In this document: piece by piece, positions 29,621 to 41,241 of the stretch | How positions within the stretch are numbered: the stretch's first letter is position 1 | Layout: every line of letters begins with the position of its first letter | NCBI GenBank assembly: GCA_963755695.1 | Contig: CAVWLB010000010.1 | Location: 2,294,001 to 2,358,000 of the forward strand | Direction of reading: 5' to 3' | Origin: QHWT01 sp963755695 | GTDB lineage: Bacteria; Acidobacteriota; Vicinamibacteria; Vicinamibacterales; 2-12-FULL-66-21 | DNA length: 64,000 nt | Position numbers and translations under genes: made by a program | Notes under the pieces: model-generated | Told to the model about the DNA's origin: nothing | Seen by the model: only the letters and a program-made list of their open reading frames with translations | Databases searched by the model: none

Positions 29621-30838
29621 CTACGTATTCTTCTTCTCCAGCGTTTCTCGAAGACGCCGCGCCACGATCTTCTCCTCGCCGGACCGCATCATCCACACTC
29701 CGACGACGAGCGTGTTGTTTTCCGACCGGGTGCCGATCGAGGGTTCCCCGTCGCGAAGGCGCTTCACCACCTCGTCGGCGGTCATGCCTTTCGCGGCCGC
29801 GTCCCACGAAATTCGAACGTGCGGCACGTGGTTGGCCACTTCCGGGACGAAGACCTCGGCGGTCACGCCCGCGACCGCGGCCGCGGCGCTGCGGATGATC
29901 TCGGCGCGTTTCTCGAATTCCCGCTGCTCCTGCGCGTGATCTTTCGCGAGATACAGCTCCAGCGCCGCGAGCATGCCGACCATCTCTTCCTTGTTTACCT
30001 TGAGCCCGCGGCCGATGGTGTTGCCATTCGGCGGAGCGTTGAGCCGTGCGGCAGCAATGAGATCCTTTCTCCCGAGCAGCAGCCCCGCACTCTGCGGGCC
30101 GCGGATACCCTTGCCACCCGAGAAGGTGACGAGATCGAAACCCATCTTGGTGTACTTCCACAGGTTGTCGGCCGGCGGGACGTCTGCGGCGGCATCGTTG
30201 AAAGTGGGCACCGAGTGCTTCTTCCCAAGCTGCGCGAACTCCTCGTCCCGAATTTTTCCTTCCTTGTTGTTGTTGTTGTAGAAGAGCATCATCGCGGTCT
30301 GGTCGTTGATTGCGCGCTCCAGATCCTCGCGGGTCTCGACCTCTACCAGCGTCACGCCGCAATTGCGGACGGCATGGTCGTAGCCAAAACGATGCGACTT
30401 CTGGATGATGACTTCGCTCTTCATGCCGGCAAGGTTCGGCAGATCGATCGTTTTCTGGTGATCCAGGCCGGTCAGGACGCCGGCGGTTCCCAGGGTGAGG
30501 GCTGACGCAGCGCCCGAGGTCACCATCGCCGCCTCACAGTGGACCAGGGTGGCGATCCGTTCGCCGATCTTGTCGTGAAGCTCGTCGAGCATGACGTACT
30601 GCTCGGAGGCGTAGTTGATCGCGTCCATCACTTCACGCGGCATCAGCGAGGCGGTCATCGCCGTGTAGGTGCCGGCGGCGTTGATGAAAGGACGCACGCC
30701 AAGCTCATGGAAGTAGTCGCGCCCTCTCCTTCCGGCCGCGTATGCGGCAGACTCGAGAGGCAGCGGACCCGCACTGATGAATCCACCCACCACCGGCAAT
30801 CCGGATGCGTTTCTCAGAAAACGGCGTCGGCTCCACAT
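29621..30838 (-). CDS. Exported SelA-like PLP-dependent enzyme 2
   Basis: The 405-residue protein starts MWSRRRFLRNASGLPVVGGF, a strong twin-arginine leader. It is a COG1921 fold-type I enzyme with GVRPFINAAGTYTAMTASLMP, TSGAASALTLGTAGVLTG and the PLP lysine in FSGGKGIRGPQSAGLLLGRKDL. It matches the 7890 gene over the catalytic domain but lacks its extra C-terminal beta domain. The likely chemistry is ammonia elimination from an amino sugar acid or beta-elimination. It is the first gene of a three-gene minus-strand run and is divergent from the second PQQ dehydrogenase gene. Confidence 0.84.
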   Translation of the reverse strand: MWSRRRFLRNASGLPVVGGFISAGPLPLESAAYAAGRRGRDYFHELGVRPFINAAGTYTAMTASLMPREVMDAINYASEQYVMLDELHDKIGERIATLVHCEAAMVTSGAASALTLGTAGVLTGLDHQKTIDLPNLAGMKSEVIIQKSHRFGYDHAVRNCGVTLVEVETREDLERAINDQTAMMLFYNNNNKEGKIRDEEFAQLGKKHSVPTFNDAAADVPPADNLWKYTKMGFDLVTFSGGKGIRGPQSAGLLLGRKDLIAAARLNAPPNGNTIGRGLKVNKEEMVGMLAALELYLAKDHAQEQREFEKRAEIIRSAAAAVAGVTAEVFVPEVANHVPHVRISWDAAAKGMTADEVVKRLRDGEPSIGTRSENNTLVVGVWMMRSGEEKIVARRLRETLEKKNT

Positions 30839-30912
30839 GTCAGGGCTCCCTTACGGTTGCATTTGCGAGTTCCGCGGCGAGAGGATAACAGCTTGCTGGA
30901 AAAAGCCAAGTG

Positions 30913-33216
30913 ATGCCAACCCTGCCGGTCGCAATCCTGATGCTTCTGTGTGCCGCTGCCGCCCGGGCACAACCCGCGGAGGTTGGGAAGCGCGCCTATG
31001 ACGCGCGCTGCGTGGGTTGCCACGGATCGGATGGGGCCGGCGGCGCGCACGGACCGGGAATCGTTGACCTCCGCGAGCCCCGCGCGGCCAACAGGCAGGC
31101 ACTGCGCGATCTGATTCGAGGCGGCATACCCGACGTCGGGATGCCGGCCTTTCCGGTGCCCGACGCCGAACTCGACGCCATTGTCACATACGTTGAAATA
31201 CTCCGGTCGCCTGCTGCAGAGCATCCCGTCAGCGGCGACGCCAGCGCCGGTGAACGTTTCTTCAACGGATCGGGCAAGTGTTCGAGCTGTCACATGGTGC
31301 GCGGGCGAGGCGGAACTCTCGGCCCGGAGCTCTCGAATCTCGCACGCGAACAGAGGACCTCGCAGATCGCGCACGGGCTCGCCGGGGGCAGCAATTCACG
31401 TTCGTTCAGACCCGTGTCGTTACGGATGCGCGATGGATCCGTCATTCGCGGCCTTGCCAAGTATGAAACGCCCTTCGACCTTGGCGTTCAGGACCTGGAG
31501 GGACGGTTTCATTCAGTTTCGAAGCAACAGGTCGAAACGATGACGTGGGAACCCTCGCTGATGCCAAAGGTTCAAGCTTCGCCCGAGGACCTGCAGAACC
31601 TGATGGCCTACCTGACTCGCCTCACCGTCGAGGCGTCACCTCCGACGACATGGCGCGGAAACGAGGCCACTGAAGAAGGAATCAGTTTCGAGCATGTCGC
31701 CCGTCCAAAACCGGGAGAGTGGCCCACCTATCACGGTCACCTGAGCGGAAACCGGCACAGCCCACTGGACCAGATCAACACTGGCAACGTGTCGCGGCTC
31801 GCGCCCTCCTGGATCTTCCCGGTTCCAGGCACACGCGGCGCGCTCCAGGTGACACCGATCGTAGTCGATGGACTCATGTATGTGACGGCCGTCAATGCCG
31901 TGTGGGCGCTCGACGCACGAACCGGCAGCGAGGTCTGGCATTACAGCCGGCCACGTACGAAAGGTCTGGTCGGTGACGCGGCCGGCGGCATCAATCGAGG
32001 CGTCGCCGTGGTCGGCGATCGCGTGTTCATGCAAACCGATCACGCACACGTCATCGCGCTTCACCGCATCGGCGGTCAGCTGCTCTGGGATGTCGAGATG
32101 GCCGACTATCACCTGCATTATGGAAGCACCAGCGCGCCTCTGGTGGTCGGCGACCTGGTGATCGCGGGAGTATCGGGGGGCGATGAAGGGAACCGAGGCT
32201 TCATTGATGCCTACAAGGCATCGACTGGCGAACGCGTCTGGCGATTCTGGACCGTGCCCGCGCCTGGAGAGCCGCTGTCGGAAACCTGGATTGGCAAGGC
32301 GCTGGACCATCCGTGCGCCTCGACGTGGTTGACCGGTACCTACGATCCCGAGGCAAAACTCCTCTACTGGCCGACCGGCAATCCATGCCCGGATTACAAC
32401 GGCGACGAGCGAAAGGGAGACAACCTCTACTCGGACTCCGTCGTTGCGCTGGATCCGCAGACCGGAACGCTCAAATGGCACTTCCAGTTCACGCCGCATG
32501 ACGTTCACGATTGGGACGCGACGGAAACGCCGCTCCTGGCCGATCTCGAATTTCACGGCAAACCACGAAAGCTGTTGCTTCACGGCGATCGCAATGGCTT
32601 CTTCTACGTGCTCGACCGGCTGACCGGCGAACTGCTGCTGGCCGAACCCTTCGTCGGTAATCTCACCTGGGCGAGCGGCATCGGCCGGGACGGCCGGCCA
32701 GTGCTCCGGCCGAACCAGGCCCCCACTGCCGAGGGCACGCGCGTCTGCCCGTCGGAAGCGGGGGCGGCAAACTGGCCCTCGACCGCGTTCAACCCGGCGA
32801 CGGGCCTCTTCTACCTGATGGCCGAGGAATCCTGCAGTATCTTCACGAAGAATTCCGAGTGGTGGAAACCGGGCGAATCGTTCTACGGCGGCGGAACGCG
32901 CCGCTCACCCGGCGACATCACCGTCAAATATCTGCGCGCGCTCGACGTGCAGAGCGGAAAGGTTGTCTGGGAAATTCCCGACATCGGCGGCGGCGTTCTC
33001 GGAAGCGGCTTGATCAGCACGGCCGGCGGACTGGTGTTCTACGGCGACGGAACCGGCGGTGCGCTCGTGGCGGCCGATGCCAAGACGGGCAAACTCTTGT
33101 GGCACTTCAACACCGGACAAAGCTGGAAAGCCAGTCCGATGACCTACGCGATTGACGGCACTCAGTTCGTCGGGGTTGCCGCCGGATCGACGATCGTGAC
33201 GTTCACGCTGCGTTAG
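30913..33216 (+). CDS. PQQ-dependent dehydrogenase fused to two cytochrome c domains
   Basis: The 767-residue protein has a signal peptide (LPVAILMLLCAAAARAQ) and two heme motifs, CVGCH with a distal Met in DVGMPAFPVP, and CSSCH in a second domain followed by SLMPKVQ. The PQQ propeller starts EWPTYHGHLSGNRHSPLDQI and includes DNLYSDSVVALDPQTGTLKWHFQFTPHDVHDWDATET. The gene is intact. Compared with the 23887 enzyme it carries one more heme domain, suggesting a different electron acceptor. Substrate is probably a sugar or alcohol. Confidence 0.9.
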   Translation: MPTLPVAILMLLCAAAARAQPAEVGKRAYDARCVGCHGSDGAGGAHGPGIVDLREPRAANRQALRDLIRGGIPDVGMPAFPVPDAELDAIVTYVEILRSPAAEHPVSGDASAGERFFNGSGKCSSCHMVRGRGGTLGPELSNLAREQRTSQIAHGLAGGSNSRSFRPVSLRMRDGSVIRGLAKYETPFDLGVQDLEGRFHSVSKQQVETMTWEPSLMPKVQASPEDLQNLMAYLTRLTVEASPPTTWRGNEATEEGISFEHVARPKPGEWPTYHGHLSGNRHSPLDQINTGNVSRLAPSWIFPVPGTRGALQVTPIVVDGLMYVTAVNAVWALDARTGSEVWHYSRPRTKGLVGDAAGGINRGVAVVGDRVFMQTDHAHVIALHRIGGQLLWDVEMADYHLHYGSTSAPLVVGDLVIAGVSGGDEGNRGFIDAYKASTGERVWRFWTVPAPGEPLSETWIGKALDHPCASTWLTGTYDPEAKLLYWPTGNPCPDYNGDERKGDNLYSDSVVALDPQTGTLKWHFQFTPHDVHDWDATETPLLADLEFHGKPRKLLLHGDRNGFFYVLDRLTGELLLAEPFVGNLTWASGIGRDGRPVLRPNQAPTAEGTRVCPSEAGAANWPSTAFNPATGLFYLMAEESCSIFTKNSEWWKPGESFYGGGTRRSPGDITVKYLRALDVQSGKVVWEIPDIGGGVLGSGLISTAGGLVFYGDGTGGALVAADAKTGKLLWHFNTGQSWKASPMTYAIDGTQFVGVAAGSTIVTFTLR

Positions 33217-33243
33217 GATCAGCTCCTCCAGTCAGCTGTCACG

Positions 33244-34712
<1,469 letters not shown>

Positions 34713-34716
<4 letters not shown>

Positions 34717-37700
34717 TCTTTGGTCAGCGTTTCGTCGAGGTTCAGAAGCGCGTTGGCGACGAGCGTCCACGCCGCCTGTTCCGCGGCATCCGATTCCGCC
34801 GACCGCATAGCCCTTGATCGACACTTGCAGCGGCAGCCGCGATCGGTTCGGAATCGTTCGAGCTGCGCTGTATACGACGCGATGATCCGATCGATCTCCC
34901 CGGCTCTCGGCGTGCGCGTCAGCGACCAGCCGGAAGGCGTAGGTGCGCGACGCTTCAGCAGCAGTTCCTCCCGCCAGTCGAGCCGCCAGCGCTCACCGGC
35001 GCCGACGACGGTTCGCGCAGGATGCGGGCCGCCAGCGCGCGCGCCGCTTCGAAATACGCCTCGTCGTTCAACGTGGTGAGCGCCTGGAGCGGCGTGTTCG
35101 TGCGCACGCGCCGGACGGTGCAGTGCTCGCGGCTCGTGGCATCGAACGTCATGAAGCTCGGATACGGCGCCGAGCGCCGGATGAACACGTACAGGCCGCG
35201 GCGGTAACGGTCCTCGCCCGTCGCTCGGCGATCCATTTCTCGTCGCTGTACGGAATGTCCCAGATGCCGTCCGGCTGCGGCGGAAAGACGCTCGGTCCGC
35301 CGATCTTGCGGCTGAGCAGCCCGCTGGCGGCCAGCACCGTGTCGCGCACCATTTCGGCTTCCATCCGGAAGCGCGGCCCGCGGGCGAGGAGCCGGTTGTA
35401 CGGATCGCGCTCGACGAGCGCAGGCGTGCGCGACCGACGACTGCCGGTAGGTCGCCGACGTGACGATCAGCTTGTGAATCGCCTTCATGTGCCATCCGCT
35501 GCTGCACGAACTCCGTCGCCAGCCAGTCGAGCAGCTCCGGGTGCGACGGCGGTGTTCCCTGCGTGCCGAAGTCCTCGCTGGTTTCGACGATGCCGCGGCC
35601 GAAGAACTGCTCCCAGGCGCGGTTGACCGCGACGCGCGCGGTCAGCGGGTTCTCCTCGTCGACGAGCCAGTGCGCCAGACCGAGCCGGTTCGGCATCTGG
35701 TCGTCGCCAAGCGGATGCAGAGTCTCCGGCACGTCGGCATAGACCTGCTCGCCCTTGTCCATGAAGCTGCCGCGCCGACGCACGTACGCCGACGGGCGTT
35801 CGTAGGCGACCCGTTCGCGCATCACGAGCGCCGTCGGGATGCCGAGCGCCTTCGAGATCCTTCTGCAGATCCGCGATCCGATCGCGAGTCGGCTTCAGCG
35901 AGGCGCGCGACGGTGCGATAGAAGGCCGCGCAGATCCTTGCGCTGCTGCTCGGTGCGACTCGGCGACGCGGCAACCGCAAGCATCGGTCGCAGCTTCGCC
36001 GGGATCTCGACGACCCGCTGCGGCGTTGCTGCTGGAGGTGACCGACAGCCGGAAACGGCCGAGCGCCTGCCCGACCGCACGTTCCTTGATGTTGAGCCGA
36101 ATCCGGAGCCGGACGCCTGCCGCGGTTCCTCGAGCGGACGATCGAGGGTGAAGACGATCTGCCGTGGCAAGCCGTGTGTCCTCGCGGCTCGCGTCGATGC
36201 GCCATCCCGCGGCACCGACGCGTCGCGCGGGAGCATCTTGGGAAGAACGTATCGAGGTTCGCGCCCCCGGCCGAATCGTCTGCCTTGATTGCCCTGATCG
36301 TCTGCGGCGCGAGCGAGTCCGACTCGGACGAGGTAACCGACCTCGATGTCGACGCGATTCAACTGGAAGTTGCCATAGACGTCGCGGCCCGGCCCGCCCT
36401 TCGGCAACGACGGATCCGGCAGCGCCTCCAGCCGGATCGCCGTGACGCCGGGAGGGTCGTCGCGTCATCGAGGGTGTAGACCGTCTCGCCCGGGTTCGAC
36501 CCTGACGCCATGACCGATCCGTCGTGCATCGCTGTCAATACCACTCCGCCGGTGGCGCTGAGCCGCTTCGGCGCCAGGACCTTCCATCGCGTCGACGGTT
36601 CGAGCCGCATCCCCTGTTCCCACACGGCCTGAGCGCCGTCGAGTGCCGGCGTCTGGTTCTTTGCCGTTCGTTCAGCCGATCGATCTCCGATCTGGATCGC
36701 TTTCCGCTTCGTCTCCTGCTCGGGCGTCGGCACGTCGATCATCGCCTCGGCGTATTTCGTGCCATCGCCCAGCTTCTTGACCTCGATAGTCGCTGTTCGA
36801 GAAGAACGCCATCATCCGGTAGTAGTCCTTCTGAGTGAACGGATCGTACTTGTGGTCGTGGCACTGGGCGCAGCCGAGCGTCGTGCCGAGCCAGACGGTC
36901 GCGGTCGTGTTGACGCGGTCGACGAGCACCTCGTAGTGCGCTTCTTCGGGATCGATGCCCCCTTCCTCGTTGGTCATGGCGTTGCGGTGGAAACCGCTGG
37001 CGATCAATTGATCGGTGGTCGCATCGGGCAACATGTCGCCGGCGATCTGCTCGATCGTGAACTGATCGAATGGCATGTCGCGATTGAGCGCGTCGATGAC
37101 CCAATCGCGATACTTCCACATCACACGCGGGAGATCCTTCTCGTACCCATGCGAGTCGGCATACCGCGCCAGATCGAGCCACGGGCGCGCCCAGCGCTCG
37201 CCGTAATGCGGCGAGGCCAGCAGCCGATCGACGAGATGCGCGTACGCGCTGTCCTTGCCGTCACGTTCGGCCTCAGCGGCGACCTCATCCATTTCCTGCG
37301 GCGATGGTGGAAGTCCGACGAGATCGAGCGAGACGCGGCGCACCAGGGTTTCGAGCGCGGCTTCTGCCGAAGGCGTGAGGCCTTCCTGCTCGAGCCGGGC
37401 GAGGATGAATCGGTCGATTGGCGTTCGGACCCAGCTCGTGTCGCGTACCGCAGGCGGCTCCTGGCGCACCGGAGCGCGGTACGCCCAATGGCGCTGCGGC
37501 TCCGAGTCCTGAGAGGCAGTGACGGTCTGGTCGGCGTGTTCGGGCCAGGCCGCGCCCTGATCGATCCAAGTACGAATCAAATCGATCTGCGCCTTGGCCA
37601 GGGGATCCTCGTCCTTCGGCATCCGGTCTTCGCCATCGAGTCCGAGCACGCGCCGCATGACCAGGCTCCGTTGGCTGTTTCCCGGAATGACGGCGGGTCC

Positions 37701-37928
37701 CGTTTCTCCGCCCTTCAAGGCGACGGAGCGCAGGTCCAGACGAAGCCCGTGTTTCTGCTTGTTCGGACCGTGGCACTCGTAACAGTGGGTCCGCAGAATC
37801 GGTTGGATGTCGCGGACGAAGTCGATAGCCGGAGAGGGCGTTGGCTTTTGGGCATGGAGTGACGCCCAGGTCAGCGCCAACGCTGCGATCCCGGTGATCG
37901 AGCCCGCGATGGAATAGCGGCCGAGCAC
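34713..37928 (-). CDS. PSD1/PSC1-DUF1549-DUF1553 exported cytochrome c-like protein (frameshifted)
   Basis: After a signal peptide (ITGIAALALTWASLHAQ) comes a planctomycete cytochrome c domain with heme motif HCYECHG, then DUF1549 (RTPIDRFILARLEQEGLTPS, RVSLDLVGLPPSPQEM, WARPWLDLARYADSHGYE) including a second CxxCH (LGCAQCHDHKYDPF). An inserted carbohydrate-binding-like domain (TVYTLDDATTLPGVTAIRLEALPDPSLP) and DUF1553 with ANRLGLAHWLVDEENPLTARVAVNR follow, ending LLNLDETLTKE. At least five indels split it after about residue 400; the first 1.2 kb is clean. The protein would be about 1070 residues. It is 17 bp from the RidA gene and coupled to DUF1501. Confidence 0.86.
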
Positions 37929-37945
37929 GTTAGGCGAATGCTCCC

Positions 37946-38422
37946 TTACCGTGCCGCGATACAGTCGATTTCAACCAGCGAATTACCCGGCACGCCGCCG
38001 TACGCCGCGATCGTCGTCCGCACCGGTGGATTGGGACCAAACCGCCCGCGAAAGACGTCGTTCATCGCGTCGTAGTCGCGGAGATCCGCGAGGTACACGT
38101 TCACTTTCAGAACCTTCTCCATCGACGAGCCGGCCTTCTTGAGCTCCGCCTCGAGTTGATCGAGAACGGACTTGGTGTGCACGGTGATGTCTCCGGGACC
38201 GTGTTCTCCCTTGCCGGCAATGAATACGAGATTGCCGTAGGTGACCCAGGACGAGAACAGCGGCGGCTTGGCATCCGGTGCCGGATTGTCACTCGACGTC
38301 TTCTTGGTCGTGTCACCCGTCTGGGCGTGAGCCACGCCAAATAGCCCGGCGCCGGCAGCCGCCATCGAGGCAAAGAAAGATCTGAAGACGGATCGGCGCG
38401 TTGGATTGTCGTTGGGATGCAT
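37946..38422 (-). CDS. RidA-family protein with Tat leader
   Basis: The ATG at 38422 follows GGAGG by 8 nt and gives a 158-residue protein. It begins MHPNDNPTRRSVFRSFFASMAAAG, a twin-arginine leader. The YjgF/YER057c/UK114 core has LVFIAGKGEHGPGDITVHTKSVLDQLEAELKKAG, the carboxylate-binding Arg in NPPVRTTIAAYGGVPG and the Glu in LVEIDCIAA. RidA hydrolyses reactive enamines/imines released by PLP enzymes; an exported form would match the two exported SelA-like PLP enzymes in this window. That link is inference. Confidence 0.87.
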   Translation of the reverse strand: MHPNDNPTRRSVFRSFFASMAAAGAGLFGVAHAQTGDTTKKTSSDNPAPDAKPPLFSSWVTYGNLVFIAGKGEHGPGDITVHTKSVLDQLEAELKKAGSSMEKVLKVNVYLADLRDYDAMNDVFRGRFGPNPPVRTTIAAYGGVPGNSLVEIDCIAAR

Positions 38423-38587
38423 GGACGAGGCCTCCAGTGCGATCGCAAAAGGACACGGACAGAGCGGACTGATTTCCGTGTGAATCCGTGTGAGTCGGTG
38501 CTCGACCGTTGCGGGATTCTGCGGCGAGAGGATATCGGGCCAGGCGGTTCGAGGCAAGCGACGGACCCACGTCGGCTGCCCGGGGTC

Positions 38588-40492
38588 TCAGCGTCCTCCC
38601 TCGTTGACGTTGTAGGTCTGGCCGGCGATCGTGAGAGTGCCCGTTCGCGCACCTGCCGGGTTGGGGGCCGCGACAAACTGGACGAGTCCATTGCCCACGC
38701 CGGATGCGCCTGCCCTGAGTTCGATCCAGTCCGCATTGCTGACGGTCGTCCAGCTACACGGACCGCTGACGATGACGAGGATGCTGCCGAAGCCGCCGCC
38801 GGGCCCAAACTGGTGAAACGGCGGCAGGAGCGTGTATGAGCACTGCGACGCTTGTGTCACCGTGAATGGGTGGCCGGCAATCGTGATCGGCCCGCTGCGC
38901 GCCGGACTCAGGTTGGGTGCAACGGTGTATGACACCTGGGCGGGTCCGCTCCCGGACTGCGGCGACACGCTGATCCAGCCGACCCCACTTCCTGCCGTCC
39001 ATCTGCAGCCGTCAGCAGTGCCGATCGAGGCTGTGCCGCTGGCGCCTGCGCCCGGCGCATCTTGTGTCGAGGACGTAACGGAGTACGTGCAGCCGCTCGC
39101 CTGGGCGATCTGGACGGCCCGCCCGGCAATCGTGACCGATGCATTTCGCGCCGGACCAACGTTTGCGGCGAGAGCCAGTTGCACCTGGCCTGCCCCGCTG
39201 CCACTCGATCCTCCGGCAAGACTGATCCAGGCCTGACCGCTTGCCGACGACCACGCACAGCCTGGTGCGGTCTGCACCTGAATGCTTCCCGTGCCGCCAG
39301 ACGAACCAACGTTCAGGCTGGTGGGGCTCACCGTGAACTGGCAGCCGAGCGACTGCGCCACCGTGACCGTCCGCCCGGCAACCGTCAGCGTGCCGGTCCG
39401 GGCGGGACCATCCGTGGCGGCAACGCGGAACACGACCGAACCCGATCCGCTTCCGGTGGTCCCACTCGTGATGGTGAGCCACGACGTTACGCTTTCAGCA
39501 GTCCACGCACAACCGGCAGGCGCTGTCACCGCAACCTGGCGATCGCCACCAGACGGCTCGACGCTGAAACTGTTCGTGCCGATCGCGTAGCTGCAGCCTG
39601 TTCCCTGATCGACCTGCACAGACTGGCCGGCGATGCTGAGGGTGCCGGTCCGGGGGGGACCATCCGTGGCAGCAACGCGGAACACGACTGAACCCGATCC
39701 GCTTCCGGTGTTCCCGCTCGTGATGGTCAGCCACGACGTGACGCTTTCAGCGGTCCACGCACAACCGGCAGGCGCTGTCACCGCAACCTGGCGATCGCCA
39801 CCGGACGGCTCGACGCTGAAACTGTTCGTGCCGATCGCGTAGCTGCAGCCTGTTCCCTGATCGACCTGCACGGAATGGCCGGCGATGCTGAGGGCTCCGG
39901 TCCTGGGTGGTCCGGTGAGCGCATCCACGTGAAAGTTGACCGTACCGTTCCCGTGGCCTTCGCGCCCCGAGACGATCGTGATCCACGGCACGGTGGCAGC
40001 TGCCGTCCACCCGCATTGAGCGGCGCTTGCGCGGACATCAATCGACAGATCCCCGCCTGTCCCATCCACGATCTCCTGCCTCGAGGAAATCGTCAGCTGG
40101 CAGGGCCTTCCTTGCTGTGAGATCTCCACTCGCTGGTCGTTCACGCTCAGGCTCGCGGAGCGGGACGATGGTTCCGCGTTGGCCACAACCGTGAACCGAA
40201 CCGTTCCTTCACCCTGCCCGTCGGCTGGCGACGACAGCGTCACCCAGCCAGCCTCGCTCTTGGCCGACCATCCACACTCGCGGGTTGTCGAGATGTGCAG
40301 CGCCGCCGATCCGCCGTCTGGCGGAAAGGCGGAACTCTCGGTAGTCACCTGCAATGCGCACCTGGTGGCCGATGGCGCCGTAACCGTCTGGGTTTGTGAA
40401 GACGACGAGCCGCAGGCGGTCGGGAGGCAGGCGGCTGCCACGAGCGTGACCGCTGCCTGCAGCCTTAACCACGACTGGTTGAAGGAAATCAT
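38588..40492 (-). CDS. BACON-repeat lipoprotein
   Basis: The 634-residue protein has an N-terminal hydrophobic leader ending LPTACGSSSS, a probable lipid attachment Cys with an unusual Pro at -3. It is followed by about seven BACON-like Ig-type beta domains of about 84 residues each. Each has a CxW..W pattern such as CAWTAESVTSWLTITSG, GSGSGSVVFRVA and GTLSIAGQSVQV. BACON domains usually mediate carbohydrate or mucin adhesion at the cell surface. Repeats 3 and 4 are almost identical in DNA (39388-39891). The start overlaps the ABM gene stop. Confidence 0.87.
   Translation of the reverse strand: MISFNQSWLRLQAAVTLVAAACLPTACGSSSSQTQTVTAPSATRCALQVTTESSAFPPDGGSAALHISTTRECGWSAKSEAGWVTLSSPADGQGEGTVRFTVVANAEPSSRSASLSVNDQRVEISQQGRPCQLTISSRQEIVDGTGGDLSIDVRASAAQCGWTAAATVPWITIVSGREGHGNGTVNFHVDALTGPPRTGALSIAGHSVQVDQGTGCSYAIGTNSFSVEPSGGDRQVAVTAPAGCAWTAESVTSWLTITSGNTGSGSGSVVFRVAATDGPPRTGTLSIAGQSVQVDQGTGCSYAIGTNSFSVEPSGGDRQVAVTAPAGCAWTAESVTSWLTITSGTTGSGSGSVVFRVAATDGPARTGTLTVAGRTVTVAQSLGCQFTVSPTSLNVGSSGGTGSIQVQTAPGCAWSSASGQAWISLAGGSSGSGAGQVQLALAANVGPARNASVTIAGRAVQIAQASGCTYSVTSSTQDAPGAGASGTASIGTADGCRWTAGSGVGWISVSPQSGSGPAQVSYTVAPNLSPARSGPITIAGHPFTVTQASQCSYTLLPPFHQFGPGGGFGSILVIVSGPCSWTTVSNADWIELRAGASGVGNGLVQFVAAPNPAGARTGTLTIAGQTYNVNEGGR
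39388..39891. repeat. Near-identical 252-bp tandem repeat within BACON gene
   Basis: Two adjacent 252-bp units (84 codons each, break near 39640) are about 95 percent identical by eye, far more alike than the other BACON domains of the same gene. This indicates recent duplication or gene conversion. Confidence 0.85.
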
Positions 40493-40803
40493 CGTGCCGG
40501 ATGCTCCGCGACGACGGTGTAATGTGCCACGCTCTCGTCACATGACACAAGCACCCGGCGTGCTTCCGGGTCGATCACCGCCCGGCCGATGTCGCTGCCG
40601 GCGAAGCCATGAATGGCATCGAGCGAGCTCCACCAGGTCACGACGACAATGTCGGTGGGATCGAGTCCCGGGTTGCAGAGAACCTGCGAACCCTCATATC
40701 CGCTGACCGCCGCGAGGGCGGGGGCGACGTGTTCCGTGAAGTGCCGGATGTACTCGTCGACCGAGGAGGCGTTCGCCTTGGCTTTCCAGACCCGCGCGAT
40801 CAT
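40489..40803 (-). CDS. Antibiotic biosynthesis monooxygenase (ABM) domain protein
   Basis: The 104-residue protein begins MIARVWKAKANASSVDEYIRHFTEHVAPAL and contains GYEGSQVLCNPG and DIVVVTWWSSLDAIHGFAG, a dimeric alpha/beta ferredoxin-like fold of the ABM/EthD-like type. It may be a small oxygenase or binding protein. It has no signal peptide. Its stop overlaps the BACON start (ATGA), so the two are translationally coupled. Confidence 0.8.
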   Translation of the reverse strand: MIARVWKAKANASSVDEYIRHFTEHVAPALAAVSGYEGSQVLCNPGLDPTDIVVVTWWSSLDAIHGFAGSDIGRAVIDPEARRVLVSCDESVAHYTVVAEHPAR

Positions 40804-40943
40804 GAGGGCTCCGAGGGGAGGAAGAAAGGAGCCCCAGACGCGGCCGGAGGGGGCGATGAGGCCGATCTCGTGCTGGAAACCGGATCAATAAAGATGGGCT
40901 CTGGCGGCGAAGGGGTGAGATCGCCGAGCACCATGAGTATCAA

Positions 40944-41165
40944 TCAGCCATTCCGATCCCGTTTCCGTCGCTCGATGCCCGAATCCGCCGGCGCTTTCGG
41001 CCATGCTCGCCGAGGAACGAATGCGCGGGGGTGGTCGCGTGTCGGCGGGCGAATCAGCTCCTGGAGTTCCTCGCGCAACCGGCGTGTCTGCTGCGTGAGT
41101 TGACGAAGTTCTGCGTTGATCCCGTCTTCGGACCCTCGTACTTTTTTCACGGTGTGTTCACGCAC
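40944..41165 (-). CDS. Possible small coiled-coil protein
   Basis: A GTG-initiated frame of about 73 codons contains VKKVRGSEDGINAELRQLTQQTRRLREELQELI, a strongly heptad-like coiled coil, then a basic tail. The start could be the GTG at 41165 or at 41150; no good ribosome-binding site is seen. No family is recognised. The stretch 40804-40943 next to it shows nothing. Confidence 0.35.
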   Translation of the reverse strand: MREHTVKKVRGSEDGINAELRQLTQQTRRLREELQELIRPPTRDHPRAFVPRRAWPKAPADSGIERRKRDRNG

Positions 41166-41241
41166 ACTACACCAATCCCGTCGTGGGACGGCCGTGGCCG
41201 CGGGATCAGCAGCATTCGCGCCAACCCGCTCGATGCAACCC

